The notes: generated from the letters alone by a model not told the origin. Shown: positions 37,761 through 47,405, numbered from the stretch's first letter. The stretch: 64,000 nucleotides of DNA from an uncultured Erythrobacteraceae bacterium (GCA_946482075.1 CAMLQG010000002.1:15303-79302), one strand, 5' to 3'. Made by a program: numbers and translations.

Positions 37761-39203
37761 GTGACAGCTACGAGCATGCCTCGCATCGTCGTAACCAACG
37801 TTCCTGCTCGTCTCGACCGATTGCCTTGGGGCAAGTTTCATTGGCTGGTGGTCATCGCGCTCGGCATAACGTGGATACTTGATGGACTGGAAGTGACGCT
37901 GTCCGGCTCGGTCGCGGGCGCGCTTCGGGAAAGCCCGATGCTTGCATTCTCCGCTGCCGACGTCGGCTTTGCCAACAGCGCCTACCTCGCCGGTGCTGTC
38001 ATAGGTTCGCTGTTCTTCGGCTGGCTCACCGACCGTCTCGGGCGAAAGCGGCTCTTCAGTATCACGCTGTCGCTTTACCTCATGGCGACAGCTGGAACGG
38101 CGTTGGCTTGGGACCTGCCGACTTTTGCGATCATGCGCTTTCTCACCGGGGCTGGTATTGGCGGGGAATATAGCGCGATCAACTCCGCTATTCAGGAGCT
38201 AATCCCGGCACGTCGGCGCGGCTGGACAGACCTTGTCATCAACGGCAGCTTCTGGGTGGGTGCGGCACTGGCTGGCGGCCTTTCGATCGTGTTGCTCGAT
38301 CCACGTTTGTTCGATCCCGACATTGGCTGGCGCCTAGTCTTCTTCGGCGGTGCCGCGATCGGGCTCGTTATTCTCTATCTGCGCCGCTTTTTGCCTGAAA
38401 GCCCGCGATGGTTGATCATCCATGGTCATCCCGAAGCCGCCGAAAGGATCGTCACAACGATCGAAACAAAATTGGTACAACAGGGTCATGTGCTGGCCCC
38501 CGTCACTGATATGGCGCGCCTGAGCAGTCGTCGCTCGACATCGCTCGGCGAAGTCTTCCACACCATCGTCCGCAGCTACCCACAGCGGGCAGTCCTGGGC
38601 CTCTGCCTGATGATGGCTCAGGCCTTCTTCTACAACGCGATCTTCTTCACCTATGCGATGATGCTCTCCGATTTCTATGGCGTGCCTTCGCAGCGGGCCG
38701 GCTGGTACGTTCTGCCCTTCGCGCTCGGTAATGTGCTGGGTCCACTGCTGCTCGGCCGGCTGTTCGATACGATCGGACGCAAGCCGATGATTATCTTCAC
38801 TTATGGCGCATCGGCGATCCTGCTTGCCGCCACAGGGCTTCTGTTCCGATACGGGGTGCTCGACGCGATGTCGCAAACGCTCTGCTGGAGCGTGACGTTC
38901 TTCTTCGCGTCCGCCGCCGCATCCTCCGCCTATCTCACCATTGCCGAGTGCTTTCCGCTCGAGATCCGGGCGCTCGCCATTGCGATCTTCTATGCGCTGG
39001 GTACCGGCATCGGTGGGGTCGTCGCGCCCTGGCTGTTCGGACTGCTGATAGAGAGCGGGTCACGCGGCCAGGTGCTCGCCGGCTATCTGCTGGCGTCGGG
39101 TCTGATGGCGCTTGCGGCAATCGTCGCAGGGTGCCTCGGCATTCGCAGCGAACGACAGCCACTCGAAACTGTCGCTCGACCACTCTCCTGGCATAACGAA
39201 TAG
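37761..39203 (+). CDS. MFS transporter, metabolite:H+ symporter / sugar-porter-like
   Basis: 480 residues from GTG 37761, with GAGGAG upstream. Twelve TM segments are predictable. The motif after TM2 is GWLTDRLGRKRLF (MFS motif A), after TM4 RFLTGAGIGGEYSAINSAIQ, after TM6 LPESPRWLI, and the second-half motif A copy is GRLFDTIGRKPMI. This pattern matches the symporter branch that carries aromatic acids, sugars or organic acids. No catabolic genes adjoin it. It is likely the only gene of its transcript. Confidence 0.9.
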   Translation: MTATSMPRIVVTNVPARLDRLPWGKFHWLVVIALGITWILDGLEVTLSGSVAGALRESPMLAFSAADVGFANSAYLAGAVIGSLFFGWLTDRLGRKRLFSITLSLYLMATAGTALAWDLPTFAIMRFLTGAGIGGEYSAINSAIQELIPARRRGWTDLVINGSFWVGAALAGGLSIVLLDPRLFDPDIGWRLVFFGGAAIGLVILYLRRFLPESPRWLIIHGHPEAAERIVTTIETKLVQQGHVLAPVTDMARLSSRRSTSLGEVFHTIVRSYPQRAVLGLCLMMAQAFFYNAIFFTYAMMLSDFYGVPSQRAGWYVLPFALGNVLGPLLLGRLFDTIGRKPMIIFTYGASAILLAATGLLFRYGVLDAMSQTLCWSVTFFFASAAASSAYLTIAECFPLEIRALAIAIFYALGTGIGGVVAPWLFGLLIESGSRGQVLAGYLLASGLMALAAIVAGCLGIRSERQPLETVARPLSWHNE

Positions 39204-39395
39204 CCCGAGCTATCCTGCTAAGTCGACGATCGCCAGTTCTTTCGGCATCTGACAAAACGTTAAATTGAGTTCGAAGCTTCCGGTTCGGGCAAAATCGTGA
39301 CCCAATAGAATACCGCTCGATCGGTACAGTTTGTAAGGCCCTGAACGAACGGCTGGTTTCGGATAGCTCATTCTGAGCTGGGGAACAGAAGCTAT

Positions 39396-40088
39396 TCAGG
39401 GTGATGAGAGCCTTACACCTGCGGGATCAGGATGCTCCTCGTCTATCGATCTGATCCTGTCCCGCGCCCGTTCTCGCAACGACGATGCCAGCTCCGTCAT
39501 CGTCGAGAGGGCAAAGATTTCTTCCCTTGTCGCGCGACCTCGATTGACGATGGAAACGAGCCGGGAGAATCGGAACTCCGGCCGTGGGCGATCGACGAGC
39601 AGGACCTCGTCTCCGGCCCCGAGGTCGCCCGATTCAAGCACGCGATAATACCATCCCGCCCGACCGGACTCGATCATCGCTTTTGGCAATCGATTGTCAC
39701 CAAAATACAGGGCGAACTTGAAGCACGGCTGCCGTGGTTGGCAGATCTGCAAGAGGGCGCTTCCGATGCGATGCACGTCGCCTACGAAAATTTCTTCTTC
39801 GTCCAGTCCGTCAATTGTCAGATTCTCCCCGAATCCGCCGGCGGTGAAGAGAGCCGTGTGCTCGGGAAACTCCGCCTGCCAGGCGGAATAGTGGCGAGCC
39901 GCATAGGCATAAACGGCCTTTTCCGGCCCGCCGTGAACGGTCAGGTCCGCTTGCTCGTCTCCTGACAAGCCCGCCTTCGTAACGCCAACCCGTTGGGGCA
40001 CCGTTCGTTTCACGTAGGCGCTGGACACTCGGTCTGGCCCCAGAGGCGCGATACGACCGATTTGCACAGAGCGAAGTCTGATCGTCAT
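39396..40088 (-). CDS. MOSC domain protein, YiiM-like
   Basis: 230 residues. The MOSC core is evident: DEQADLTVHGGPEKAVYAYA, GGFGENLTIDGLDE, CQPRQPCFKF with the conserved Cys expected to bind sulfur from molybdenum cofactor, and a C-terminal three-helix (3-alpha) domain FSRLVSIVNRGRATREEIFA. YiiM/YcbX-type proteins use Moco to reduce N-hydroxylated compounds and give resistance to hydroxylaminopurine. The right side is next to an IS30 remnant 95 bp away. Confidence 0.92.
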   Translation of the reverse strand: MTIRLRSVQIGRIAPLGPDRVSSAYVKRTVPQRVGVTKAGLSGDEQADLTVHGGPEKAVYAYAARHYSAWQAEFPEHTALFTAGGFGENLTIDGLDEEEIFVGDVHRIGSALLQICQPRQPCFKFALYFGDNRLPKAMIESGRAGWYYRVLESGDLGAGDEVLLVDRPRPEFRFSRLVSIVNRGRATREEIFALSTMTELASSLRERARDRIRSIDEEHPDPAGVRLSSP

Positions 40089-40201
40089 CCTCTAACTCTA
40101 GGCGCCGCTCGCGCCGACATCCAGACGGAATGTGAACGACCGAAAGTGGAGCCGTAGCCGTCGGGCGGCATTCGCCGGGCGAGTTCAACGGGTCATCGCA
40201 A

Positions 40202-40241
40202 CACCATCTAATCCGGGAGGATAAGGAGGTGTTAGATGGTG
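40202..40241. promoter_or_regulatory. Hairpin over the transposase start codon
   Basis: CACCATCTAA (40202-40211) pairs perfectly with TTAGATGGTG (40232-40241), which contains the ATG at 40236. The ribosome site (AAGGAGGTG) lies in the loop. Such a fold could limit translation from read-through transcripts. Confidence 0.6.
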
Positions 40242-40692
40242 GTATCGCGGGTTCGGTTCACGCCGCAGGAGAGAGCTCAACTCTGGGAACGCTGGCGCAA
40301 GGGCGAAAGCGTCGGGTCGATCTCGCGGGTGCTGGAGCGCCGCAACAAGGCCGGTGTCCAGCGGATCGTGGCTCTGCATGGCGGTATTGCGCCAGCACAG
40401 CAGCGTAAATCCTCAACAACGCTCGAGCTGGAAGAGCGCGAGGAGATCTCTCGCGCGGGATCGCGGCAGGCAGGTCGTGCAGGTCTACTTCTGCGATCTT
40501 CGCAGCCCCTGGCAGCGGGGCAGTAACGAGAACACCCACGGCCTGCTCCGACAATACTTCCCGCGAGGGACCGACCTGTCCCGCATCTCGCAACGCCAAC
40601 TCGCCGCCGTTGCCATGAGGCTCAACCAGCGCCCTCGAAAGACATTGGACTTCGAGACACCCGCCGATAGATTACGAGCAGTGTTGCGATGA
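40236..40692 (+). pseudogene. IS30 transposase, internal deletion with frame change
   Basis: The first part encodes the HTH N-terminus (VVSRVRFTPQERAQLWERWR then SVGSISRVLERRNKAGVQ) from an ATG with a strong ribosome site. Near 40455 it joins, in another frame, the C-terminal DDE part (VYFCDLRSPWQRGSNENTHG and LLRQYFPRGTDLS), which retains the catalytic Glu. Roughly the central half, including both catalytic Asp residues, is missing. It cannot transpose itself but could be mobilised by an intact copy. Confidence 0.88.
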
Positions 40693-40932
40693 CCCGTTGA
40701 AACTCGCCGTCGGGCTCCAGTCATTAGCTCGAAGCCCCAAAAATGACCGCCTCCGCCAACATGTCGGACGTTGGGGGCGGCGCCTGTGACCTTGAAACCT
40801 GCCATTCGTTCATGCGACCCGAGCGCAGGAACCGGGTGGTCAGCAGATATTTCTTGCCGCCACGCCTTACGTGGTCATCTTCCCAAACCGGACAGAACAG
40901 GTGACGCTAGCTGAATGGGGAGGACAGGGACC

Positions 40933-41424
40933 ATGGTGTTGGAACGAGACTATCAGGACAAGCTAGACATCACCGAGCTGCTGTATCGCTACGCACTTGT
41001 GGTCGATACCAACAACTTTGCGCAAATGACTGACATATTCACACCCGATGCCACTTTTATTCTCGTGGGGATGGAGGCGGCGGAATGGCGGTGGTCGGTG
41101 CTCGAGTACTGCGCGTTCGTCTCAGCGATCGTACAGCAATGCGACTGGGTGGTGCATCACACTAACAATGTGATCGTTGATGTGAGTGGCGATACGGCCT
41201 CGGCAATCAGCAATCTCAGCACAGCCTACGGCGTGAAGGCTGGCGAGCATGTAGCGCAATTCGGAATACACGCAGATCGACCGATCGATGTTTCGATCGG
41301 AGCCCGCTATCGTGATCGCCTTGTCCGCACGGAGGCCGGATGGAGAATTGCCGAACGGATTTGCGAGGCACTCTATCAACGCGAGACGATCGTTGAACGC
41401 TTATCGAATGCTGCGACGGGCTGA
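40933..41424 (+). CDS. SnoaL-like / NTF2-fold protein
   Basis: About 163 residues from ATG 40933, which has GGGGAGG 10 nt upstream (the frame starts at 40915). The sequence [20 protein letters not shown] ... [11 protein letters not shown] ... [14 protein letters not shown] ... [20 protein letters not shown] is the SnoaL_4 pattern of NTF2-like cone folds that house dehydratases, isomerases or small ligand sites. It has the conserved Tyr, Asp and His of the pocket. Its last 49 bp overlap, antisense, the end of a degenerate cupin gene. Confidence 0.85.
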   Translation: MVLERDYQDKLDITELLYRYALVVDTNNFAQMTDIFTPDATFILVGMEAAEWRWSVLEYCAFVSAIVQQCDWVVHHTNNVIVDVSGDTASAISNLSTAYGVKAGEHVAQFGIHADRPIDVSIGARYRDRLVRTEAGWRIAERICEALYQRETIVERLSNAATG

Positions 41425-41843
41425 CGCGTTTCGGTGTTAGTCAACCCTCCACCACTTACCGGATGACGTGTCGCACCGTGCCAATGCTTGTGCTCGGCCG
41501 GGCACCACAGAACATCGCCGGCCTGGAATTCCAGCTTGGATCCCCCCTCGATCTGGGTCCAGCCAACGCCTTCGGTAACGATCAAGGTCTGGCCCGCCGG
41601 ATGGGTATGCTAGGCAATGCGCGCATTCGGTTCGAAGTGAACGATGGCACCGCTGACACGCGACGGCTCGGGCCGCTGAAATTGTCCTGTGACGGTGACT
41701 TTGCCGGTGAAGAATTGCTCAGGGCCCGGAACGCTCTGAAGGGCCGCCTTGCGAGTGATTTCCATGGAAGGGCGCTCCTTTGAATTCGAAGCAAGCGCAG
41801 TGATGGTCGTGAACAGGGCGACGAGGCGTGCGGTTCCTATCAT
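41376..41843 (-). pseudogene. Cupin-domain protein interrupted by an in-frame amber codon
   Basis: The gene begins ATG 41843, overlapping the hydrolase stop by ATGA. It reads MIGTARLVALFTTITALA ... SGAIVHFEPNARIA, then TAG at 41610-41612, then [20 protein letters not shown] and [16 protein letters not shown] in the same frame. The position normally holds Trp (TGG) before HTHP in this cupin family, so a single G-to-A change explains it. The metal ligands HTH, Gln/Glu and the later His remain. The C-terminal tail is also abnormal after HGATRH and overlaps the NTF2-like gene. It is a recently broken gene unless TAG is read through. Confidence 0.82.
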
Positions 41844-42937
41844 TTGAGGCTCTCGCTGTAGAACCTGGCGAGCCGGTCGAAGGGGATCACATCGACCCGA
41901 TCATACAAGTCCGTGTGGTTGGCGCCGGGTATGATCATCAGTTCCTTGGGCTCCGCTGCTGCAGCAAAGGCCGTTTCGCTGAAATACCGGGAATGCGCCT
42001 TTTCTCCATGGATGAACAGGATGGGCCGAGGCGAGATTTCCCGGATGTAGGTCAGGATCGGCATGTTCATGAACGAAAGCGGATTGGTCACTGTCCATGA
42101 TCCATTCGAGTTCACCGATCTCGGGTGGAAGCCGCGCGAGGTTCGATAGTAGTCGTGGTAATCGACCAAGAACTGCGCTTCGCCACCCTTCAGCTCGTTC
42201 ATAGGCGGGCCATAGGCTGGGCTGCCTTTTTCGGCATCTGTCCACCGCTGCCGGCTGAGTTGCTCGAGGGTTTGCGTACGCTGCTCCAGCGTCACGCTGT
42301 CATTATAGCCCTTCGACATGACGCGGGTCATGTCATACATGGTGCTCACGGCAACCGCCTTCACCCGCTTGTCGATGGCAGCTGCGTTAAGCGCCATGCC
42401 GCCCCAGCCGCAGATGCCGAGAATACCGATCTTTTCGCGATCGACCGATGCATGGTGACCGAGGTAATCTACGGCAGCACTGAAGTCTTCGGTGTTGATG
42501 TCTGGCGAAGCAACATTGCGCGGTTCACCTCCACTCTCGCCCGTGTAGGATGGGTCGAAGGCCAAGGTTACGAAGCCGTGCTCGGCCATGATCTGGGCGT
42601 AAAGACCGGATGACTGCTCCTTCACTGCGCCGAACGGGCCGCCGACGGCAATCGCCGCCAGCCGGCGACTGTCGCGATCCTTGGGCAGATAAAGATCACC
42701 AACGAGCGTGATGCCGTATCGGTTTTTGAAGGTTACCTTCTGGTGATCAACCTTCTCGCTCTTGGGGAAAGTCTTGTCCCATTCCTGTGTCATTTGCATG
42801 GTTGCTCCCGTTGTCGCGGTGGAGATAGTGTGTGCGAAGGCCGGCTGCGTACCTGCAAAGGCCAGTGCGCTCAGAATGCCGCCAAAGACGAGGCCGCGTC
42901 TGGTGAGCGCAGCTCGGGCGGTTCCAAATCCTTGCAT
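41840..42937 (-). CDS. Alpha/beta hydrolase, dienelactone-hydrolase-like, exported by Tat
   Basis: About 365 residues from ATG 42937 with AAGGA upstream. The N-terminus LTRRGLVFGGILSALAFAGT is a twin-arginine-type signal ending near AFAH. The fold shows GDLYLPKD, AVGGPFGAVKEQSSGLYAQI (oxyanion region), and the nucleophile elbow GICGWGG with Cys in place of Ser, as in dienelactone hydrolases. Later come DVIPFD, the GEKAHS acid region and GANHTDLYD with the catalytic His. It is 13 bp downstream of an MFS gene and overlaps the cupin pseudogene: an MFS-hydrolase-cupin operon divergent from a LysR gene. Confidence 0.88.
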   Translation of the reverse strand: MQGFGTARAALTRRGLVFGGILSALAFAGTQPAFAHTISTATTGATMQMTQEWDKTFPKSEKVDHQKVTFKNRYGITLVGDLYLPKDRDSRRLAAIAVGGPFGAVKEQSSGLYAQIMAEHGFVTLAFDPSYTGESGGEPRNVASPDINTEDFSAAVDYLGHHASVDREKIGILGICGWGGMALNAAAIDKRVKAVAVSTMYDMTRVMSKGYNDSVTLEQRTQTLEQLSRQRWTDAEKGSPAYGPPMNELKGGEAQFLVDYHDYYRTSRGFHPRSVNSNGSWTVTNPLSFMNMPILTYIREISPRPILFIHGEKAHSRYFSETAFAAAAEPKELMIIPGANHTDLYDRVDVIPFDRLARFYSESLK

Positions 42938-42950
42938 GGGTCTAGTCCTT

Positions 42951-44198
42951 CTAGGAGGCGGCCGGCGCAACAATGAGCTGGTTGTTGTCGTTGGTGAGAG
43001 CTGGGCCTCCTCGCGAGGCAAGAAGCGCAACAAGGGCCGAAGAAACGAGCAGTGCGGCGCTTATGGTGAAGGTCGCTTGATAGCCGTGCCCGTCAAACAG
43101 AAGCCCACCGAGCGATGCCCCCAACGTTATTGCCAGTTGGATTACGGCCACCATCAGTCCGCCGCCTGCTTCCGCGTCCTCAGGCAGCACTCTGCTTACC
43201 CAGGTCCACCAGGCGACCGGCGCGGCCGTGCCGATAAAGCTCCAGAGTCCGAGGAGCGCGCCGACACTGACAGGGGACGAACCCAGAACCATCAGTCCTG
43301 CTGCGACGGCGGCCATCGCCAACGGCATCGCAATCAGCAATGCGTGGAGAGATCGCTCAAGCGCGAGCCCGATCGCATAGGTCCCCGCGAGGCCGGCAAC
43401 GCCCAGGCCTAGTAGCATTAGCGAGAGTGTAGAGACATCGACCCCTGTGACGGTCTCGAGGAACGGCCGCAAATAGGTGAACAGCGCGAACTGGCCCATG
43501 AAGAGCAGCGCGACAGCTATCATGCCAAGCGGCACCTGCGGCCGCAGAAGGACCCTGAAGGCTGCTGCGCCATTCGCCCGTTCGCGGCTCGGCATGCTCG
43601 GTAGAGTGATGAACTGCCAGGCAAGTGTGACCGCGGCGAGCGGTACGACGAAGAAGAACGCGCCACGCCAGCCAATGTACTGGCCCAAAAAGCTGCCCAA
43701 GGGCGCGGCGATGGTCGTTGCCAGCGCATTGCCACCGTTGAGAAGCGCAAGCGCGCGCGGTACGGCATCCTCCGGGACAAGCCGCATAACGGTTGCAGTC
43801 GACATCGACCAGAAGCCGCCGATTACTACTCCCAGCAGCGCTCTGCCGACCATGAATATCGGATAGGTTGTCGCGAAAGCGACGATGACACCCGACGCAA
43901 TCATCAGGCCGGTGAGCCACAGCAGCAGCGTCCGGCGATCGATGCCGCGCGTTACAGAGGCAATGAACAAGCTGGTGAGGACGGCGAAGATACCGGACAC
44001 GGCAATCGCCTGCCCTGCCTGGCCTTCGCTTATGCGAAGGTCGGAAGCAATCGGCGTGAGCAGGCTGACCGGCATGAACTCCGAGGCGATCAGGATGGAA
44101 ACGCATAGCGAGAGAGCGAAAACTGCGCCCCATTCGCTTCTCATGGTTGGCCTTGCCAGCGTCTGGCCTGTTACGATGTGGGTCTGATTTTTTGCCAT
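42951..44198 (-). CDS. MFS efflux transporter, DHA1 family (NepI/YdhP-like)
   Basis: 415 residues with 12 predicted TM segments. The first half has SEFMPVSLLTPIASDLRISE at TM1, motif A-like ASVTRGIDRRTLLL, and the motif C-type GGNALATTIAAPLGSFLGQ in TM5. These are features of DHA1 drug or nucleoside exporters. It is first of the three-gene operon with the hydrolase and cupin, and 75 bp from the divergent LysR gene that probably controls it. Confidence 0.9.
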   Translation of the reverse strand: MAKNQTHIVTGQTLARPTMRSEWGAVFALSLCVSILIASEFMPVSLLTPIASDLRISEGQAGQAIAVSGIFAVLTSLFIASVTRGIDRRTLLLWLTGLMIASGVIVAFATTYPIFMVGRALLGVVIGGFWSMSTATVMRLVPEDAVPRALALLNGGNALATTIAAPLGSFLGQYIGWRGAFFFVVPLAAVTLAWQFITLPSMPSRERANGAAAFRVLLRPQVPLGMIAVALLFMGQFALFTYLRPFLETVTGVDVSTLSLMLLGLGVAGLAGTYAIGLALERSLHALLIAMPLAMAAVAAGLMVLGSSPVSVGALLGLWSFIGTAAPVAWWTWVSRVLPEDAEAGGGLMVAVIQLAITLGASLGGLLFDGHGYQATFTISAALLVSSALVALLASRGGPALTNDNNQLIVAPAAS

Positions 44199-44273
44199 GG
44201 CAGCAATTTAGGCCTACTGCATCGTGCTGATTACCCCCTATGATCGGCATGCAGCTGTGAGCAAAATTCAACC

Positions 44274-45182
44274 ATGAACCGCGATACGATGGCAGATCTG
44301 GTTGCCTTTCTGGCGGTTGCACGGGAGCGAAGCTTCACGCGAGCGGCGGCAAAGATCGGCGTGTCACCGTCTGCTCTCAGCCATACGATCCGCAAGCTTG
44401 AGGAACGTATGGGCATGCGCCTCTTGACCCGCACGAGCCGCAGTGTCTCGACTACAGATGCTGGCGAACGTTTGCTGGATCGGGTCGGCCCCCACTTTGA
44501 CGAGGTGACTGCGGAGCTCGAAGGATTGACGGAGCTTCGCGACAAACCCTCAGGCACCTTGCGTATCACTACCGGAGATCAACCGGCCGAAAGCATTTTG
44601 CTCCCGGTGATAGCCAAATTACTGCCGCTCTATCCGGACCTCACGATTGAACTGACCGTCGACAATGGCTTTGTGGATATCGTTGCCGAGCGGTTCGATG
44701 CCGGCGTTCGTCTCGGTGAGACCTTGGCTCAGGATATGGTGGCCGTGCGAATAGGCCCTGACATGGAGATGGCGGTGGTCGGCTCTCCCGCATATCTGGA
44801 GGCCCACGGAGCGCCAGCTACGCCAGACGATCTTTCCCGCCACAACTGCATCAACCTTCGCCACCAGTCCCGCGGTGGCGTATCGGTGTGGGATCTCGAG
44901 AAAGATGGGCGCGCCGTGAATGTGCGGGTCGAGGGCCAATTCATCGCCAACGACATTGACCTTGTGCGCCAGGCAGCGATCAATGGACTGGGCTTGTGTT
45001 ACCTGCCCAGGGACTATTTGCAGGCACAGTTGGATGCAGGCGAGCTCGTTCAGGTCCTGAAAAAGTGGTGCCCGCCGTTTCCGGGATATCATCTCTACTA
45101 TCCCAGCCGACGGCAGCAGTCAGCAGCCCTTGCGGCCTTCATTGCTGCTGTACGCTATCGCGATTGCGGTAACCGCACATAA
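44274..45182 (+). CDS. LysR family transcriptional regulator
   Basis: 302 residues. The N-terminal HTH is ADLVAFLAVARERSFTRAAA then SPSALSHTIRKLEERMGMRL, followed by the linker and the substrate domain (GTLRITTGDQPAESILLPVI ... GVRLGETLAQDMVAVRIGPD). The GVRLGE block is typical of the DsdC/TdcA-like subgroup that regulates adjacent transporters. It is divergent from the MFS-hydrolase-cupin operon. The 75-bp shared control region is short enough for one operator to act on both promoters. Confidence 0.94.
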   Translation: MNRDTMADLVAFLAVARERSFTRAAAKIGVSPSALSHTIRKLEERMGMRLLTRTSRSVSTTDAGERLLDRVGPHFDEVTAELEGLTELRDKPSGTLRITTGDQPAESILLPVIAKLLPLYPDLTIELTVDNGFVDIVAERFDAGVRLGETLAQDMVAVRIGPDMEMAVVGSPAYLEAHGAPATPDDLSRHNCINLRHQSRGGVSVWDLEKDGRAVNVRVEGQFIANDIDLVRQAAINGLGLCYLPRDYLQAQLDAGELVQVLKKWCPPFPGYHLYYPSRRQQSAALAAFIAAVRYRDCGNRT

Positions 45183-45334
45183 TTGAATGAACGCTGGCGG
45201 CGGCTCGCACATAACATAAAACTGTGGTGAGGGCTTGCTGAACTATCCGATCTCAAGACAACAGGCCTGATCCCGCAGCACGCTGCCGCTCTGCTTACCT
45301 GGCAAGCACGAATGGCCGCGCTGCTACGGGCAAT

Positions 45335-45823
45335 CTACTCGATCCAGAATCCGTGCGCTCGGTGCCAATCCTCCAGCGCGTCCTCTGGGTACTCCTCGAA
45401 GCACTGGTCGTCTGGCCCAATCTCCGGCTCGACCCAGCTGGCTTTTGACGAGAGCATCATGTGGACGAGTGACGGAGGTTTCGGAAGTTCACTGTCGATA
45501 GCTGACGCGAAGGGATGAAAGAGTTCGGGATAGTCCGGGCTGAAGACCCAGAGCGCACTATCGCAGCCCGCACAGAAATGCCGTTCTGCCGCGCTGACCC
45601 TAACCCCGCCATGACCATCATCCAGCTCGGCATGAAAAACCGCGGTTTCACCTCGTACTCGCAGCGTTCGCTTGTCTGCGTGAAGATTGATGGCGTAGCC
45701 CCCAGCGCCAGCGGTTTTCCGACAGATCGAGCAATAGCATCGCATGAAAGGGACGGGGGCGCGGCTCTCGGCGGAGAAACTGACCTGTCCGCAGCGGCAG
45801 GAACCTTTGAGTTTGAGAGGCAT
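45335..45823 (-). CDS. GFA family (glutathione-dependent formaldehyde-activating-like) zinc protein
   Basis: 162 residues from ATG 45823, with AAGGA 6 nt upstream. Zinc-site cysteines are in place: GSCRCGQVSF, CYCSICRKTAGAGG and FCAGCDSALWVF. This is the Mss4-like fold of the GFA/CENP-V family; despite the name, most members have no proven role in formaldehyde metabolism. The upstream open frame to 45916 lacks family similarity. It stands alone. Confidence 0.9.
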   Translation of the reverse strand: MPLKLKGSCRCGQVSFSAESRAPVPFMRCYCSICRKTAGAGGYAINLHADKRTLRVRGETAVFHAELDDGHGGVRVSAAERHFCAGCDSALWVFSPDYPELFHPFASAIDSELPKPPSLVHMMLSSKASWVEPEIGPDDQCFEEYPEDALEDWHRAHGFWIE

Positions 45824-46016
45824 GGCTGATCCTTCCACTCCGCGAACGGATGGATATGCGGCGGGTTCCGACCGATATCGGAAGCTAGAGATGCAACGCA
45901 CCTGGCGGGATGGCATTGCTTCGCTTCTGAGGAACTGACCGAGTCAAAAGCACGGCACGAGCGACCATGTGTTCCCGCTTGCCCGCCAGTGCGATCCGAA
46001 ATCTAAAACCAGTTCT

Positions 46017-46892
46017 TCATTTCGTACTTGCGGCCTTAATTTCCAATGCGGACGGTTCCGCAGCATGAACGCCTGCAAACACGTTACCTCCGCGAATTTC
46101 AAATACGAAATATTCTTTATATCGACCGAGATCATACCCCTTCGCCTTGAACTTCTTACCGACGAAGGGGATGTAACCCTCGGCTGTGATCTTCTGATTA
46201 TCTCTGGAATAGGCGTGTGCACGATCCAAAAGCATCACATGGATGGCCGTTTCCAGTTCAGACGTCAAAATCGCTTTCAGACCTTCGCCACCATTCGCAG
46301 ACAGGCCATTTTCTCCAGCGAGCGGCAGTGGTGTTCCTTCGCAACAGAAATACTTGATCATCCGAGAGGTTGAGCCGGGTGTTCCGGAGGTGAGCGTCGT
46401 CTTCAGAACGACATATGGGCGAACATCGGTTTCGTTCACGAACGAGATAACAACATAAGGCACCACGGAGAGAGTACCGCCATGCACAACAGATGATAAG
46501 GTGAACGCGTTTCCGTATTTGTCGTCCGCCAAGATCGCCCGGGTCATCTCGGCCGCCTTTCCAGCCACATTGAAGCGGAGCCCATCCTGGAAATTCTCTA
46601 CCGCCTCCCTGCCAGCTTCGGCGTTGGCCGCGCCCTGCGCCAGCATACCGAAAACGCCAAAAATAGCGCCCAATGAACCGCCTTTCTGATGTCCCGTTAT
46701 GATGACATTGCTATTAGGGATGCGATGGGCACCCATGGGAAGATCGCTTAGGCCAGACGGTCCTTTGTCCGGAAATACAATTATCGTCGGTGGTGCTTGT
46801 GTCGGAGCAGCACTGGTCTGTACCTGACCTGCATTTGCCTGCGCTGACATCACGGACGCGCTCGCAACGATGGCGAGAACGACTTTACGCAT
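46017..46892 (-). CDS. Exported hypothetical protein
   Basis: About 291 residues with a signal peptide (RKVVLAIVASASVMSAQANA). The start at Met 46892 is chosen because GGGGGG lies about 8 nt upstream; 46901 is an alternative but sits directly on the purine run. The mature protein has a Gly-rich hydrophobic segment (GGSLGAIFGVFGMLAQGAAN), a Cys-Cys pair in YFCCEG, and a long mixed alpha/beta region. I do not recognise a family. Codon use and base content are slightly less GC-rich than its neighbours. Likely periplasmic. Confidence 0.75.
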   Translation of the reverse strand: MRKVVLAIVASASVMSAQANAGQVQTSAAPTQAPPTIIVFPDKGPSGLSDLPMGAHRIPNSNVIITGHQKGGSLGAIFGVFGMLAQGAANAEAGREAVENFQDGLRFNVAGKAAEMTRAILADDKYGNAFTLSSVVHGGTLSVVPYVVISFVNETDVRPYVVLKTTLTSGTPGSTSRMIKYFCCEGTPLPLAGENGLSANGGEGLKAILTSELETAIHVMLLDRAHAYSRDNQKITAEGYIPFVGKKFKAKGYDLGRYKEYFVFEIRGGNVFAGVHAAEPSALEIKAASTK

Positions 46893-47405
46893 TTTTTTCA
46901 TCCCCCCAATTCAGTTCGAAACAGCCGCCGCCAGATTTGCCTTCTGTGTTGCGGCCACCGGTTGAGGTCGTCACCCATAGTTGCCATTCGATAGGATCTC
47001 ATCCTCGCTCTCATTCAGCCGAATTAGCCTCAGCCATTTGATGACCGCAATGGGTGGGAAGAAGACACCCCAACCAACGTCTTCGAAGATTCCATTTTAT
47101 GGACGCGAACCTGTCGCCAGAGGGACCGATGTACAAACGGCAGGTTTCAGACCGCTCGCTTTTCCACGTGAATGTCTGCAATATCGGCGTTATCTGTACA
47201 ACTTCCCCATTACCTTTTCCCGACCCAAAGCGGAAATTTTTCGCTTCTCCTCGGATGGTGTGATCCTGCCAGGGAACGTAGCGCTCTCCGAAGCGAATGA
47301 TCTTGCGTCAGTGTGATGGTTCCAACCGCGCTTGCAGAAGCGCGCGGCATTTGGCTAGAAAGCCCCAAACGCAGCGGAAAAGCTGTCGGCGGGAGTATGG
47401 ATGCA
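46893..47405. other. Intergenic region upstream of the PQQ dehydrogenase
   Basis: About 510 bp without a supported gene. The frame at 46981-47316 has no family similarity. The region is less GC-rich than the genes beside it and should hold the promoters of the two divergent genes. Confidence 0.5.

Larger units (their letters stand above)
40184..40701 (+). mobile_element. IS30-family element, internally deleted
   Basis: Perfect 21-bp terminal inverted repeats (40184-40204, starting TTCAACGGGTCATCG, and 40681-40701) bound only 518 bp, against about 1.1 kb for a complete IS30-type element. A further GGCGAG pairs just outside both ends with a 1-bp shift. No obvious target duplication is visible. 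It lies between the MOSC and NTF2-like genes. Confidence 0.88.
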
